A DNA stretch of 64,000 nucleotides from Pseudomonadota bacterium (GCA_023400405.1 JAEXFD010000030.1:62001-126000), one strand, 5' to 3'. Positions 46,510-57,599 are shown, counted from the first letter of the stretch. The notes: generated by a model not told the origin, from the sequence alone. Translations and numbers: made by a program.

Positions 46510-49181
46510 CTGCGGCCGAATCCCCTCCCCGTCCCGACCCCGACGCCCTTCTGCGCGCCGCCGCGCAGGAGGGCCGCGGCCGTTTGAAGGTGTTCCTCGG
46601 TGCGGCGCCGGGGGTCGGCAAGACCTGGGAGATGCTCAGCGACGGCGCGGCGCGGCGCGAGGCGGGGATCGACGTGGTGATCGGCGTGGTCGAGACCCAC
46701 GGCCGCGCCGAGACCGCGGCGAAGGTCGAAGGCTTCGAAATCGTGCCGCGCCGGCGCGTCGAGTATCAGGGCCGCGTGATCGAGGAAATGGACCTCGACG
46801 CGATCCTCGCGCGTCGGCCGCAGCTCGTCCTGGTCGACGAACTCGCCCATACCAACGCGCCGGGCTGCCGCCACGACAAGCGCTATCAGGATGTCGAGGA
46901 ATTGCTCGCGGCCGGGATCGACGTCTATTCGACCGTCAACATCCAGCATATCGAAAGCCTCAACGACGTCGTCGCCTCGTTCACCAAGGTGCGCGTGCGC
47001 GAGACCCTGCCCGATCGCGTGCTCGAAAGCGCCGAGATCGAGATCGTCGACATCCCGCCAGATGAGTTGATCGACCGACTGAAGGACGGGAAAGTCTATC
47101 TTCCCGCCGAGGCAACGCGCGCGCTCGGCCACTTCTTCTCCAAATCCAACCTCTCCGCCCTCCGCGAACTCGCGCTGCGCCGCGCCGCCCAGGCGGTCGA
47201 TGCGCAGATGCTCGACTATCTGCGCGCGCACGCGCTGGCCGGCAGCTGGGCGGCGAGCGAGCGGCTCGTCGTGGCGGTCAACGAGTTGCCGGGTTCGGCG
47301 GAGCTGGTCCGCGCCGCCAAGCGTGTCGCGGACGGGCTGCGCGCGCCCTGGACCGCAGTGCACATAGAGACCCCGCGCAGCGGACGGCTCAACGACGCCG
47401 ACAATGGCCGGCTCGCGGCGACGCTTCACCTTGCCAGCCAGCTCGGCGGCCAGGTGGCGAGCGTCCCTGCGGAAAACGTCATCGAGGGCCTGAAGCGCTT
47501 CACAATCGAGGCCCGTGCAACCCAGTTGATCGTCGGCAAATCGGCCCGATCGCGCTGGTTCGAGCTTCGGCATGGCTCGGTGGTCGACCGGCTGGTGCGC
47601 GAGACCCCCGGCATCGCAGTGCACGTCTTGCCGATGACCCAGCCGTCTGCCCGCAATCCCCCCCGCGCGCCGACGTCGCGCGGCGGCTGGGGCAGCCCGC
47701 TCGGCTATGCGGCGTCGCTCGGCCTGGTCGTCCTCGTCACGCTGCTCGGCGCGAGCATTTTCGCGGCGGGCAGCATCACCAATGTCGGGCTGCTCTATCT
47801 GCTGCCGGTGATGGTCGCGGCGACGCGCTACGGCGTGCGCACCGGCATCGTCACCGGTCTGGTCTCGTCGCTCGCCTACAACTTCTTCTTCATTCCCCCG
47901 ACTCGCACCTTCACCATCCAGGATCCGCAGAACATCATCACCGTGCTGGTGCTGCTCGGCGTCGCGGTGGTTTCGAGCCAGCTCGCCGCGCGCGTGCGCG
48001 ACCAGGCCGTGCTCGCGCAGCGCAGCGCTGCCCAGAACAGCGCGCTCGCCGGATTCGCCGGGCTGCTCACCGGCACGAGCACCCACGAAGCCCTGGGTCA
48101 GCTGCTCTGCGCCGAAGTCGCCCGGCTGCTCGACGTCAACACGGTGCTGCTCCTGCCCGGCCCGGATGGCCTCGTCGTGCGCGCAGCGCTGCCGCCCGAG
48201 GACCGGCTGGAGGCGATCGAGCAGGCGGCGGCGCGCTGGTCCTATGACAACAACCAGCCCGCGGGGCGGGGCTCTGACACGCTGACCGCCTCGGAGTGGC
48301 TGTTTCACCCGGTTGGCGCCGGCGGGAAGGTGCTGGCGGTGTTCGGCCTGGCGCGGAGCGACGCCGGCGCGCCGATCCGCTCCGATCAACTGCCGCTGTT
48401 GCTGAGCCTGCTTGACCAGGCCGGCCTGGCGTTCGAGCGGATCGGCCTCGAAAGCGAGATGGCCAGCCTTGCCCAGCTCAAGGAACGGGATCGGCTGCGC
48501 CAGACCCTGCTCTCCTCGGTCAGCCACGATCTGCGCACGCCGCTGACCACGATCATCGGCATGCTCGGCGAGTTGCAGCCGCAGTCGCAAACCCAGGCTG
48601 AGCAGATCGAATCGGCCCGCGCCGAGGCGGAGCGGCTGCGCCGGTTCGTCGCCAACCTGCTCGACATGGCGCGGATCGAAGCCGGCGCGTTGCAGCTCCA
48701 TACCGAACCGGTCGACCTTTCCGAGGCGGTTTCTGCCGCATTGCACGCGCTGCGCCGGACGCTTGCCCATCATCGCGTCGAGGTCGATGTACCTGCCGAC
48801 CTGCCACTGGTCTCGCTCGATCCGCAGCTCTTTCACCAGTGCCTGACCAACCTGCTCGAGAACGCCGCCAAATATGCCGATCCCGACGCGCCGATCGCGG
48901 TTGTGGCGCGACGCCTCGCCACCGGGCTGGCGATGGAGGTCCTCGATACCGGTCCCGGGCTGCCCGAGAACAGCGAGGCTCGGATCTTCGAAACCTTCAC
49001 GCGGATCGAAGGCTCGGATCGAAAGGGCGGAACCGGCCTGGGTCTCGCGATCGTCAAGGGCTTTGCCGAAGCGATGGGGCTCCGCGTCACCGCAGAAAAT
49101 CGACGCGACGCGCGGGGCGCGCGGTTCACGATCCTCTTTCCGCCAGGAAAGCTGGTCGATACGGGAGATGCCGAAGCATGA
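46506..49181 (+). CDS. kdpD: Sensor histidine kinase KdpD (891 aa)
   Basis: The N-terminal KdpD domain has Walker [10 protein letters not shown] and [10 protein letters not shown], followed by a USP-like domain, four membrane helices (about residues 400-500), a GAF-like region and a kinase core: [12 protein letters not shown] (His), NLLENAAKY (N box), DTGPGLPE and GTGLGLAI. It senses low K+ or turgor and phosphorylates KdpE. GTG start overlapping kdpC. Confidence 0.95.
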   Translation: MTAAESPPRPDPDALLRAAAQEGRGRLKVFLGAAPGVGKTWEMLSDGAARREAGIDVVIGVVETHGRAETAAKVEGFEIVPRRRVEYQGRVIEEMDLDAILARRPQLVLVDELAHTNAPGCRHDKRYQDVEELLAAGIDVYSTVNIQHIESLNDVVASFTKVRVRETLPDRVLESAEIEIVDIPPDELIDRLKDGKVYLPAEATRALGHFFSKSNLSALRELALRRAAQAVDAQMLDYLRAHALAGSWAASERLVVAVNELPGSAELVRAAKRVADGLRAPWTAVHIETPRSGRLNDADNGRLAATLHLASQLGGQVASVPAENVIEGLKRFTIEARATQLIVGKSARSRWFELRHGSVVDRLVRETPGIAVHVLPMTQPSARNPPRAPTSRGGWGSPLGYAASLGLVVLVTLLGASIFAAGSITNVGLLYLLPVMVAATRYGVRTGIVTGLVSSLAYNFFFIPPTRTFTIQDPQNIITVLVLLGVAVVSSQLAARVRDQAVLAQRSAAQNSALAGFAGLLTGTSTHEALGQLLCAEVARLLDVNTVLLLPGPDGLVVRAALPPEDRLEAIEQAAARWSYDNNQPAGRGSDTLTASEWLFHPVGAGGKVLAVFGLARSDAGAPIRSDQLPLLLSLLDQAGLAFERIGLESEMASLAQLKERDRLRQTLLSSVSHDLRTPLTTIIGMLGELQPQSQTQAEQIESARAEAERLRRFVANLLDMARIEAGALQLHTEPVDLSEAVSAALHALRRTLAHHRVEVDVPADLPLVSLDPQLFHQCLTNLLENAAKYADPDAPIAVVARRLATGLAMEVLDTGPGLPENSEARIFETFTRIEGSDRKGGTGLGLAIVKGFAEAMGLRVTAENRRDARGARFTILFPPGKLVDTGDAEA

Positions 49182-49858
49182 CGCGCACCGCCAAGATCCT
49201 CGTCGTCGATGACGAACCGGCGATCCGCCGCCTGCTCGCGACCAGCCTGACGCGCGCCGGCTATCGCATCGTCGAGGCCGAAAACGCCCGCGAGGCGCTA
49301 GCGGCTCTGCATATCGACAAGCCCGACGCCGTGCTCCTCGATCTTGGCCTCCCCGATCGCGACGGCCTCGAGTTGGTGCCGCTGCTGCGCGCGGCGGGCA
49401 CCTCCGTCATCGTCGTCTCGGCCCGCGACGCCACCGATCAGAAGGTTGCCGCGCTCGATCTCGGGGCCGACGATTTCGTCACCAAGCCGTTCGACACCGA
49501 AGAGGTGCTGGCGCGGATTCGCACCGCGCTCCGCCACCGGCTCTCCGCCGAAGCGGAGGTACCGACGGTGCGGATCGGCATGGTCGAGATCGACCTTGCC
49601 GCCCGGCAGGTGCACCGCGCCGGCGAAGAAGTGCATCTCACGCCGAAGGAATATGGCTTTCTCGCCGAGCTCGCCAAGCATCCCGGCCGCGTGGTCACCC
49701 ATGCGCAGCTGCTGCATGCCGTCTGGGGAGCGGGACATGAGCGCGACGTCGAATATCTCCGCGTCGCCGCACGGGGGGTGCGCAAGAAGCTCGAGAGCGA
49801 AGGCGACGCCCTGATCCGCAACGAACCCGGCGTCGGCTACCGCCTCGCGCGCGATTGA
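49178..49858 (+). CDS. kdpE: Response regulator KdpE (226 aa)
   Basis: OmpR-family regulator: receiver domain with VVDDEP, phospho-acceptor Asp in [11 protein letters not shown] and K in TKPF, then a winged helix ([26 protein letters not shown]). The ATG overlaps the kdpD stop by 4 nt. Likely binds the box at 41574-41590. Confidence 0.95.
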   Translation: MTRTAKILVVDDEPAIRRLLATSLTRAGYRIVEAENAREALAALHIDKPDAVLLDLGLPDRDGLELVPLLRAAGTSVIVVSARDATDQKVAALDLGADDFVTKPFDTEEVLARIRTALRHRLSAEAEVPTVRIGMVEIDLAARQVHRAGEEVHLTPKEYGFLAELAKHPGRVVTHAQLLHAVWGAGHERDVEYLRVAARGVRKKLESEGDALIRNEPGVGYRLARD

Positions 49859-49868
49859 AGGCGGGGAT

Positions 49869-49945
<77 letters not shown>

Positions 49946-49990
49946 ACGATGTGCCCGCGCGCTTAGAGCAAAATGCCGCGGCAGGAAAGC

Positions 49991-50066
49991 TGGTGGGCCC
50001 GGCAGGACTCGAACCCGCAACCAAGCCGTTATGAGCGGCCAGCTCTAACCATTGAGCTACAGGCCC
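49991..50066 (-). tRNA. tRNA with anticodon CAT, probably tRNA-Ile2
   Basis: 76-nt cloverleaf: acceptor GGGCCTG/CGGGCCC, anticodon loop CTCATAA, T arm GCGGGTTCGAGTCCTGC and an encoded CCA. The CTTGGT variable region resembles bacterial tRNA-Ile2, where the C is modified to lysidine; elongator Met is the alternative. Its 5' end overlaps the last 10 nt of the deacetylase gene. Confidence 0.88.
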
Positions 50067-51109
50067 CCCAGCGCCCCGGCCCTAGCGGATGGCCGGGCGG
50101 GGCCGCAACCCGCATCCGCAATCTCGCCGAGTGAAGCCGGCCGTACGCCGAGCCGATCGAGCAGCGTGAAGATCGCGTCCCACCAGCGAAAAAAATCCTC
50201 GAGGTCCGCCGCGCTCGAGACATAGGGCGTATGACCCGGCACGAGCGATGGCGAATGGAAGGCGAAGTTGAGCAGTCGCGCCCCTTCGCCCACCGCCACG
50301 CGCACCGCCTCCTGCGCGTCGGCAAGAGGCATGTCTTCGGGGGTGAGCGCCACGCGCGACAGCAGGCCCAGCCGCGCCGCTGCGCCGACGCCTCGGGGAA
50401 CGCGCGCCAGCCGGCGATAAAGCCCCGCCCCGCCCCGGCGGGCCAGGCCCGTGAAGATCGTCGTGAGCGGCAATTCGAGGATCGATCCCAGGCGAAACGC
50501 ATGGCTCGGCACCGCCATGAAATCCGGCCCTCCCTCTGCCGAATAATCATAGGCAGGGCGCATCGAGCTATCGATGCGGTAGCCGAGTTCGGCCAGAAGT
50601 GCTGGCGTGTCGGGACCGATGCCATAGCGCCCGGCGCGATGGATGATGGGGGCCGTGCCGAATGCTGCGGTAATCGCACGCGTGAGTTCGGCGAGCTTGG
50701 CGCGTTGCAAGTCGAGCGGAAGGTTGCCGACGAAACTGTTGAAGCCGCTGACCTCTTCCTCGAAGGGCGGGTTCACCCACGGATGAAGCTGCGCGCCGAT
50801 CGCCGAGCGCCCATCCTCGATCGCGCGCCTGAGCACGTCCACGGCCATCGGCGAGCGGACGATCGGGTGATCGATCAGATAAGTGAGCGGCACGCCTGCC
50901 GCGGCAAACCAGCGATGCGCCTCGGGCACCGCCGCCATGTGCGACACCGCGCTCGCGGCTGGATCGAGCGGTGCCCCCCAATCGAACTCTTCTTCGGTAT
51001 CGACGAACACCGCGAATCGCGTTCCGAAATCATCGGGCCACGCGATGCGCTCGCGCGGATCGGGCGCGGGGACGCGATAGCCGCGGCGATCGGGGAGCAT
51101 GGCTCCCAT
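50057..51109 (-). CDS. Polysaccharide deacetylase-like protein (350 aa)
   Basis: Resembles WalW-type members of the NodB/polysaccharide deacetylase family: FAVFVDTEEEFDWG near the start carries the acidic metal residues, AQLHPWVNPP holds a His, and HRAGRYGIGPDTPALLAELG follows. It probably removes acetyl groups from a cell-surface glycan. The start is 1 nt after the stop of the kinase-like gene, so it is coupled to it. The last codons run into the tRNA-Ile2 gene. Confidence 0.8.
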   Translation of the reverse strand: MGAMLPDRRGYRVPAPDPRERIAWPDDFGTRFAVFVDTEEEFDWGAPLDPAASAVSHMAAVPEAHRWFAAAGVPLTYLIDHPIVRSPMAVDVLRRAIEDGRSAIGAQLHPWVNPPFEEEVSGFNSFVGNLPLDLQRAKLAELTRAITAAFGTAPIIHRAGRYGIGPDTPALLAELGYRIDSSMRPAYDYSAEGGPDFMAVPSHAFRLGSILELPLTTIFTGLARRGGAGLYRRLARVPRGVGAAARLGLLSRVALTPEDMPLADAQEAVRVAVGEGARLLNFAFHSPSLVPGHTPYVSSAADLEDFFRWWDAIFTLLDRLGVRPASLGEIADAGCGPARPSARAGALGGL

Positions 51110-51110
51110 T

Positions 51111-53066
51111 TCAGTTCAGATGCGCCTGGCCCACTTGTGCGGTTACGGCGGCCGGCAGCCGCAAAGTCAAGCTTTCCGGCCCGATCACCAGCGATCCGCC
51201 GAGCTCGCGAGCGAGGTTGCGCGCCAAACGCAAGGCGAAGCCGGTGCCGAGCAAGGTCGCATCCTCGCGCTCGTCATCGATGCCCAGCACCGAATCGCCT
51301 GGATAGTCGGCAAGCGCCCGGGGGCGATCGATCGTGATCGCGATCTTGCCATCGGGCTCGGGTGCCATCCGAACGCCGATCCGCTCCCCCCGAGCGCTCG
51401 CCGACACCAGCGTCGCGAGCAATCGCGCCAGCAATCGTTCGACGGCACGGCGATCGCCGATCACCGTCTGGTCATCGACCGGCAGAGACACCACCGATCC
51501 GCGCAACTCGGCAAGCGGTGCCAGATCGTCCGCGATGCCCGCCAGTACTTCGCGCAAGGCCACCTGCCCCGGGACGAGCGCAAGCGCCGCACTGTCGATG
51601 CGGGCGGCAAGATCGAGGTCGTCGATCGCGCCAAGCAACTCGCGCGCCTGGCCGCGGATCGTCTGCGCGCGGTTTCGATAGGGATCGGAAACCGGGCCGA
51701 GCATCTGGCTCTCGATCATTTCGGCGAAGCCGGCGATCGCATTGGTCGGCGTGCGCAATTCGTGGACGAGCTGGCGCAGCGAATCGGCAGGCAGCGCATT
51801 GGCTGGCCGAACCGGCTCCGCGCGCTCGTCCGCGCGGGGGCGGCGCGCAGTGCCGCGATAGCCGGTGAAGCGTCCATTGCTCGGATCGAAGGCCGGCAGT
51901 GCCGAGATCAGCCAGTCGCCCGCCGCCTCCGAATCGCCGCCGATGCTCAAGCGAGCATTGCCGAACTCGGCGCGGCGCCGGAAGGCCCCGGCGGCGATAC
52001 CATCGACGCGGGCTGCCCCGGGCGCCCTGGGCAGGCTGGCGCTATCGAGCGACACGCCGATCACCGGCGCACGGCTCACGCCATCGACCCAGCGGATGAC
52101 GCCGCTCGCATCGGTCTCGAAGCGAAAATCCTCGGCCATCCGGCGCGGCGCGGAGGGCGCCGCCCCCCCTTCCTCGCGGTGACGCCAAAAGGCGTCGATC
52201 CGCGCGACCACCTCGGCGATCTCGAACGTGCCGTCCGCCTCTCCGCCCCCGGCGGCCGCCGCCTCGGCTGTGATGGCATTGCCCTCATCCATGAGCGAAT
52301 CGTGCGCTTCGCCCTCGCCCGGCGCAATCGCGTGGGGCTCGCCGAGTGACGCATCTGTCCCGGATTGGATCGGAGACACGAGCGATTCCCCACCGAGCGA
52401 GGCTTGCGTTTCGTCTTCGCCCGGATGGGGGGGAATTTCGATCGGCGAGGCTCCTTCGCCTTCGTGATCGGCGCGAACCGTCGCGTCGGGAAGCCGCGCG
52501 AGCAGGGCAGCGAGCGAGGGGAGCGCTGGCCGAGACTCTGGCGCGGCGTCCACGATAGCACCGCTCTCGTCCGGCAAGACGAAGTCGACCGGGCCGAAAC
52601 TCTCCAGCGCTCGCTTCACCACCGGTCCGAGATCACGGCGATTGCGCAGCACGGCGCGGCCGGCTGGCGCAAGTGCCGGCAGCAAGGCGACCCACTCGGC
52701 CGAACTCATCCTTGCGGTGCGCAGGACCGGCAGTGCCACCTGAACCTCATCGCGCGCGAACAGGCGAACAAGCGCGGGCGGCGGGTCGGCGGATTCGAGC
52801 GCCCGGGCACTCGCAACGCGGATCGTGAGCGGAACGCGGTCCCGGATCGATTCGAGCACGGCGAGGGCTCGGTTCCCTGGCACGACGCGGCGACGCCCCA
52901 CCAGGTCGACGAGTTGGCGCCAGGCCGACTGGACGCCATGCGGCGTCTCAAGATCGGATGCCAGAACCGTCTCCAGGGTGTCGTCGAACCGCAAGCCCAC
53001 CTCACTGACCGCCCACAAGGTGGCGCGTAACGATTCCTTAATCGGCTCGCGGCTCGTCACAAACAT
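51111..53066 (-). CDS. Histidine-kinase-like protein with degenerate ATP-binding domain (651 aa)
   Basis: The C-terminal half has a good HisKA H-box (LVHELRTPTNAIAGFAEMI) preceded by a PAS-like region. The ATPase domain is worn: the N-box position reads RLLATLVSASA without the key Asn/Lys, the DxGxG box is replaced by IDRPRALADYP, and only GTGFALRLARNLARELGG looks normal. The N-terminal 180 residues are an uncharacterised helical region, and residues about 210-290 are acidic low complexity. No membrane segment is seen. Start taken as ATG 53066; a TTG 30 nt earlier is possible. Confidence 0.75.
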   Translation of the reverse strand: MFVTSREPIKESLRATLWAVSEVGLRFDDTLETVLASDLETPHGVQSAWRQLVDLVGRRRVVPGNRALAVLESIRDRVPLTIRVASARALESADPPPALVRLFARDEVQVALPVLRTARMSSAEWVALLPALAPAGRAVLRNRRDLGPVVKRALESFGPVDFVLPDESGAIVDAAPESRPALPSLAALLARLPDATVRADHEGEGASPIEIPPHPGEDETQASLGGESLVSPIQSGTDASLGEPHAIAPGEGEAHDSLMDEGNAITAEAAAAGGGEADGTFEIAEVVARIDAFWRHREEGGAAPSAPRRMAEDFRFETDASGVIRWVDGVSRAPVIGVSLDSASLPRAPGAARVDGIAAGAFRRRAEFGNARLSIGGDSEAAGDWLISALPAFDPSNGRFTGYRGTARRPRADERAEPVRPANALPADSLRQLVHELRTPTNAIAGFAEMIESQMLGPVSDPYRNRAQTIRGQARELLGAIDDLDLAARIDSAALALVPGQVALREVLAGIADDLAPLAELRGSVVSLPVDDQTVIGDRRAVERLLARLLATLVSASARGERIGVRMAPEPDGKIAITIDRPRALADYPGDSVLGIDDEREDATLLGTGFALRLARNLARELGGSLVIGPESLTLRLPAAVTAQVGQAHLN

Positions 53067-53168
53067 GAGATTTCGGCACGTCGCATTGTGGGACAATTGC
53101 GTTGCAGTGAAATAATATTATGCGTAACGGGGTTCCACCGAAACGAAACCAAAGGCAAAGGGGCATGA

Positions 53169-53630
53169 ATGCGGTTCGATGACATCGACGTCAGGATCCT
53201 GGGATTGCTGCAGGATAATGGCCGGATGACCAATGTCGAGCTGGCGGACCGAGTCGGGTTGACCGCGCCGCCGTGCCTGCGCCGGGTTCGCGCGCTGGAG
53301 CAACAGGGCGTGATTACCGGCTATCACGCAGCTCTAGACCCGGCCGCGCTCGGGTACAACCTCACCGTCTTTGCGATGGTGAGCCTCAAGAGCCAGGCTG
53401 AAGCCGATCTTCGTGCCTTCGAGCAGATGGTCGCCGAAATCCCCGAAGTGCGCGAATGCCATATGCTGAACGGAGAGATCGACTTCATCCTGAAGATCGT
53501 CGCGCCCGACCTGCAAAGCTTTCAGCACATCCTGACGACGCGGCTCACCCCGGCGCCGAATGTCGAGCATGTAAAAACCTCGCTGACGATCCGCACGTCG
53601 AAGTCGCTGCCGGGCGTGCCCGTCGCCTGA
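53169..53630 (+). CDS. Lrp/AsnC family transcriptional regulator (153 aa)
   Basis: N-terminal helix-turn-helix (ILGLLQDNGRMTNVELADRV, LTAPPCLRRVRALEQQGVI) and a C-terminal RAM ligand domain (VFAMVSLKSQAEADLRAFEQ, GEIDFILKIVAPDL). It probably responds to an amino acid. AAGGGG lies 6 nt before the ATG. Divergent from the kinase-like gene with no amino-acid gene alongside. Confidence 0.93.
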   Translation: MRFDDIDVRILGLLQDNGRMTNVELADRVGLTAPPCLRRVRALEQQGVITGYHAALDPAALGYNLTVFAMVSLKSQAEADLRAFEQMVAEIPEVRECHMLNGEIDFILKIVAPDLQSFQHILTTRLTPAPNVEHVKTSLTIRTSKSLPGVPVA

Positions 53631-53637
53631 AACGCGA

Positions 53638-53662
53638 AAGGGCGACCGATCCGGCCGCCCTT
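53638..53662. terminator. Bidirectional terminator between Lrp and TPR genes
   Basis: AAGGGCG and CGCCCTT arms around an 11-nt centre, 8 nt after the Lrp stop and 24 nt from the convergent TPR gene stop. Confidence 0.6.
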
Positions 53663-53685
53663 CCCCTTCACCGTTCCGGCGCCGC

Positions 53686-54951
53686 TCAGGAGAGCGGCGG
53701 GAATTCGACCGAGGCGAGCCACAGCATCGCCAGATTGGCATAGGCCGGAGCCGTGACCTGCTGGTAGGCCGCCTTCGCCTCGTCCTTGCGCCCGAGCCGC
53801 TGCAACGCGATGCCACGATGCAGGTTGATCTCGCTGGCATCGACACCGCCCTTCGTGAGCGCCTGATCGTACAGCGCGAGCGCGCGGGCATTGTCGCCGG
53901 CGGCGAGCAGCGCGTCGGCGTTCTGCGAGGCGGTCTTGCCGTCCTTCGCCGCTTCACCCTGCTTAGCGAGCGCGTCGAGCGAGGGGCTGCTCTTCACGCC
54001 GGCCTGCGCCGCCGTGAAGGTGCGATTGACGTCCGCGTCGGTGGCGGGGACCTTGCCGCTCTTGCGGCCTTCCTCGATCACCGAGATCGCCTCCCAGGGC
54101 AGGCCGCTCGACTGAGCCGCATAGGCGTAGTCGGCATAATCGCCGCGATCCGCCAAAGACTGGGTCGCGCGCAGCAGGCGGAAGCGATCCATGCGCTCGA
54201 TCTTCGCCGTGCGATCGGTGCCCTGATTGGTCAGGCCGAAAACCTGGGTCGCCCAGCGCCAGTTCTGCGTCGTCGGATAGGCCTGGATGAAGCGCTGCAG
54301 CCAGCGCGCGGTGGCGGCGCGGTCACCGCTCGCGCTGACCTTCGGGATGACGAACTTGTACCAGGCTTCGGGAGACTTGCGGCCCGCCGCCGCATCCGTT
54401 GCCATTGCCTTGTCGACTTCGGCCACGGCCTCGGCATTCTTGCCGCTCGCGCCATAGGCGTTGGCGAGCATCACGGGGATGTCCGGATAGGTCGAGCCCA
54501 GCTCGCGCGCCTTGGTGAGATACTGGATGGCTTCGGCGTTCTTCTTCGCCGACGCGGCCTGAAGGCCCAGCAGCAGGTTCAGATGCGCGTTGTAGGGTTG
54601 CACGGCGTTGGCCGGAGTCTTGGGGTTGCTGACGAGCACCTGAAGTGCGCGCAACTGGCCGGCCTGGTCGTTCTGGCCGAGCGCCTGCTGCAGGCGCATC
54701 CAAGCGGCGAAATACTTCTCGTCATCGTTCTTCGCGGCAGCCTCGGCCGCCGTGATGAGCGGGGCGGCGGTGGCCCAGTCCTTCGCCTTGACCGCAGTCT
54801 CTGCCGGGCCAGCGGCCTTGCGGAATTCGTCGCTGACCTGAAGGTTGCCGCCCTTGTCGTCCTTCTTCTGGGCGGCGGCGGGGCTGACGCCCAGGGCAGT
54901 GCTGCCCAGCGCCAATGCGGCGGCGAGGGCAAGCTTGGAAACTAGGGACAT
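53686..54951 (-). CDS. Periplasmic TPR-repeat protein (421 aa)
   Basis: Signal peptide (LALAAALALGSTALGVSPAAA), then helical repeats consistent with tetratricopeptide units, such as NAEAIQYLTKARELGSTYPD, NAEAVAEVDKAM, NARALALYDQALTKG and DEAKAAYQQV. The role is unknown; TPRs mediate protein contacts. Preceded by a clear GGAGAG ribosome site. The 156-bp gap upstream holds no other gene. Confidence 0.85.
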   Translation of the reverse strand: MSLVSKLALAAALALGSTALGVSPAAAQKKDDKGGNLQVSDEFRKAAGPAETAVKAKDWATAAPLITAAEAAAKNDDEKYFAAWMRLQQALGQNDQAGQLRALQVLVSNPKTPANAVQPYNAHLNLLLGLQAASAKKNAEAIQYLTKARELGSTYPDIPVMLANAYGASGKNAEAVAEVDKAMATDAAAGRKSPEAWYKFVIPKVSASGDRAATARWLQRFIQAYPTTQNWRWATQVFGLTNQGTDRTAKIERMDRFRLLRATQSLADRGDYADYAYAAQSSGLPWEAISVIEEGRKSGKVPATDADVNRTFTAAQAGVKSSPSLDALAKQGEAAKDGKTASQNADALLAAGDNARALALYDQALTKGGVDASEINLHRGIALQRLGRKDEAKAAYQQVTAPAYANLAMLWLASVEFPPLS

Positions 54952-55107
54952 GCAGAACTCTCCTAAACAGAAGGCAGGGCCGTCGCGGCACCTCTAGTGG
55001 GCCGCCTCGCGGCGTTCAAGCGGGTCGCACGCCCGATGCCGGGCGCGCGATGAACGGGTTTTGAACGACTTAACCCCGGGGGTCGCTCCAGAGCTCGGTA
55101 ATTTCGC

Positions 55108-55578
55108 TCAAAGCAGCGCTTCGATCGCCGGAACGAGCGATTCGGGAGTTGCCTGCGGGCCGAAGCGCTGGACGTGCGTTCCCGACCGATCGACGAGGAA
55201 CTTGGTGAAGTTCCACTTGATCGCACGAGTGCCGAGCACGCCGGGAGCCGCCGCCTTCAATCGATCGAAGAGGGGCGAGGCGCCGGCGCCATTCACCTCG
55301 ATCTTGGGAAAGATCGGGAAGTCGACGTCATAGGTGGTCGCACAGAAGGTCGCGATCTCGGCGTCGCTGCCAGGCTCCTGCCCGCCGAACTGGTTGCACG
55401 GGAAAGCGAGCACCGAAAAGCCCCGGTCGCGGAATCGACGGTGCAGCGCTTCGAGCCCGTCATATTGCGGCGTGAAGCCGCATTTCGACGCCGTATTGAC
55501 GATCAGCAGCACCTGGCCCGCATAAACGGAAAGGTCGCCGCCGCCGGGCGCGACCGGCACCTGCGTCACCGGCGTCAT
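55108..55578 (-). CDS. Glutathione peroxidase family protein (156 aa)
   Basis: Thioredoxin-fold peroxidase with Cys in place of selenocysteine: [12 protein letters not shown] (C33), [12 protein letters not shown] (catalytic Gln) and WNFTKFLVD (Trp and Asn). It reduces hydroperoxides, in bacteria usually with thioredoxin. The ATG overlaps the lolD stop as ATGA. Confidence 0.93.
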   Translation of the reverse strand: MTPVTQVPVAPGGGDLSVYAGQVLLIVNTASKCGFTPQYDGLEALHRRFRDRGFSVLAFPCNQFGGQEPGSDAEIATFCATTYDVDFPIFPKIEVNGAGASPLFDRLKAAAPGVLGTRAIKWNFTKFLVDRSGTHVQRFGPQATPESLVPAIEALL

Positions 55579-56249
55579 AGCAGCAGCCCTTCATGAAGCC
55601 GCACCAGCCGGTCCATCCGGGCCGCCAGCCGTTCGTTGTGCGTCGCGATCAGCGCGGCCGACCCTTCGGTGCGGACGAGCCCGAGGAATTCGCCGAGAAC
55701 CTTGTCCGAGGTCGCCTCGTCGAGATTGCCGGTCGGTTCGTCGGCGAGGATCAGCGCAGGCCGGTTGGCGAGCGCCCGCGCCACGGCCACGCGCTGCTGC
55801 TCGCCGCCCGAAAGCTGGCTCGGCCGGTGCGTCAGGCGATGGCCCAGCCCGAGCGCGGTAAGCAGCTGCTGCGCGCGACCATCCGCCTCGGCGCGGGTGG
55901 CGCCATGGATGAGCTGGGGCAGCACGACATTCTCGGTCGCATTGAAGTCCGGCAGCAGGTGGTGGAACTGGTAGACGAAGCCGAGATGGTCGCGGCGAAC
56001 TTCGGCACGTCCGCCGGCCGGAAGCTGCGAGGCTTCCTTGCCCGCGACGCGGATCGATCCTTCGAACCCGCCTTCGAGCAGGCCTACCGCCTGGAGCAGG
56101 GTCGACTTGCCCGATCCCGAGGGCCCCAGCAGCGCAACGATCTCGCCCGGCTGGATGGCGAGATCGACGCCGCGCAGGACATGGATCGTCTCACCGCCCT
56201 GGCTGAAGCTGCGCTTGAGCCCGCGCGTTTCGAGGACCGGCTCACTCAT
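55575..56249 (-). CDS. lolD: Lipoprotein-releasing ABC transporter ATPase LolD (224 aa)
   Basis: ABC ATPase with Walker [10 protein letters not shown], signature [15 protein letters not shown] and Walker [13 protein letters not shown]. With the membrane subunit upstream it extracts outer-membrane lipoproteins from the inner membrane. It overlaps the permease by 8 nt and gpx by 4 nt. Confidence 0.93.
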   Translation of the reverse strand: MSEPVLETRGLKRSFSQGGETIHVLRGVDLAIQPGEIVALLGPSGSGKSTLLQAVGLLEGGFEGSIRVAGKEASQLPAGGRAEVRRDHLGFVYQFHHLLPDFNATENVVLPQLIHGATRAEADGRAQQLLTALGLGHRLTHRPSQLSGGEQQRVAVARALANRPALILADEPTGNLDEATSDKVLGEFLGLVRTEGSAALIATHNERLAARMDRLVRLHEGLLL

Positions 56250-57495
56250 AGCGCAGCACCTGCACCGGATCGGTGCTCGCCGCCTTCCAGGCCGGATAGA
56301 GCGTCGCGAGGAAGCAGAAGACCAGCGCCATCACGCAGATGCCGATCGTCTGGAACGGGTCGGTTTTGGCGGGGAGCTCGGTGAGGAAGCGCATCGAGGG
56401 ATCCCAGATGTTCTGGCCGGTGACCAGGCCGATGAAGTTCATCACCTGCTGGCGGAAGGTGATGAAGACGAAGCCGAGCAGCCCGCCCGCGATCACCCCC
56501 AGCCCGCCGATCGTCGTCCCCACGGTCACGAAGATGCGCATCAGCCCGCCGCGCGTCGCGCCCATCGTTCGCAGCACCGCGATGTCGCGGGTCTTGGCGC
56601 GGACCAGCATGATCAGCGAGGAGACGATGTTGAACGCCGCCACCACGAGGATGATCGACAGGATGGTGAAAGAGACCGTGCGATCGACCGAAAGCGCCTC
56701 GAACAGCTCCGAATTCATCATCCGCCAGTCGGTCACCTGGCCGACATTGCTCACCTTTTCGGCGAGCGGGCGCAGGATGTCGGCGACACGGTCGGGATCC
56801 TTGGTCTCGAGCTCGATCATGGACACTCCGTCGCCAAGGAGCAGCAGGGTTTGCGCATCCTCGATCGGCATCACCGCGAAGACCTTGTCATAATCATAGA
56901 CGCCGACTTCGAAGATCGCGGCGACCTTGTACTTCACGATGCGCGGCATGGTGCCGAACGGCGTCGAGGCGCCGGCGGGATTGAGAATCGAAATCTCGCT
57001 GCCAACGGTCGCACCAAGCGATTCGGCGAGCCGCGAGCCGATCGCCACCTGCTCGCCGCCCGGCACCAGCCGATTGAGCGAGCCGACCACTTCCTTGCCC
57101 TTCAGCGTCGGATTGCTGCGGATGTCCTCGATCCGCATGCCGCGCAGCTGAATGAACTCGGCCCGACCATTATAAGTGGCGAACAGCGGCTGCTCGATCA
57201 GCGGCGTCGCGCTGGTGATGCCCGGCGTGCGCCGTGCCTCGGCGAGCACCTGCCGCCAGTCGCGCAGTTGGCCGCCATAGCCCTGGATCACCGCATGGCC
57301 GTTCAGCCCGGTGATCTTGTCGAACAGCTCGGCGCGGAAGCCGTTCATCACGCTCATCACCACGATCAGCGCGGCGACGCCGAGCATCACCGCGACCAGG
57401 CTGAATCCGGCGACAAGCGCAATGAACGCTTCGCTGCGCCCCGGCAGCAGATAGCGCCGCGCGATCATCCGCTCGTAACGTGAAAGCAGCAACAT
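56242..57495 (-). CDS. Lipoprotein-releasing permease LolC/LolE (417 aa)
   Basis: MacB/FtsX-type permease: N-terminal helix ([20 protein letters not shown]), a large periplasmic domain, then three C-terminal helices. [12 protein letters not shown] at the start and [14 protein letters not shown] are typical of LolC/E. One gene probably supplies both membrane halves. The 434-bp region upstream is discussed separately. Confidence 0.92.
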   Translation of the reverse strand: MLLLSRYERMIARRYLLPGRSEAFIALVAGFSLVAVMLGVAALIVVMSVMNGFRAELFDKITGLNGHAVIQGYGGQLRDWRQVLAEARRTPGITSATPLIEQPLFATYNGRAEFIQLRGMRIEDIRSNPTLKGKEVVGSLNRLVPGGEQVAIGSRLAESLGATVGSEISILNPAGASTPFGTMPRIVKYKVAAIFEVGVYDYDKVFAVMPIEDAQTLLLLGDGVSMIELETKDPDRVADILRPLAEKVSNVGQVTDWRMMNSELFEALSVDRTVSFTILSIILVVAAFNIVSSLIMLVRAKTRDIAVLRTMGATRGGLMRIFVTVGTTIGGLGVIAGGLLGFVFITFRQQVMNFIGLVTGQNIWDPSMRFLTELPAKTDPFQTIGICVMALVFCFLATLYPAWKAASTDPVQVLRYE

Positions 57496-57599
57496 TCGGG
57501 TAATGATACTCGGCCAGAAAGGGATGCGTCGCCGAACCCTAGGCCAGGCGCGGGGGAATTCCTACTGCCAACCTTCATGTTGCCGAATCGACACAGGGT

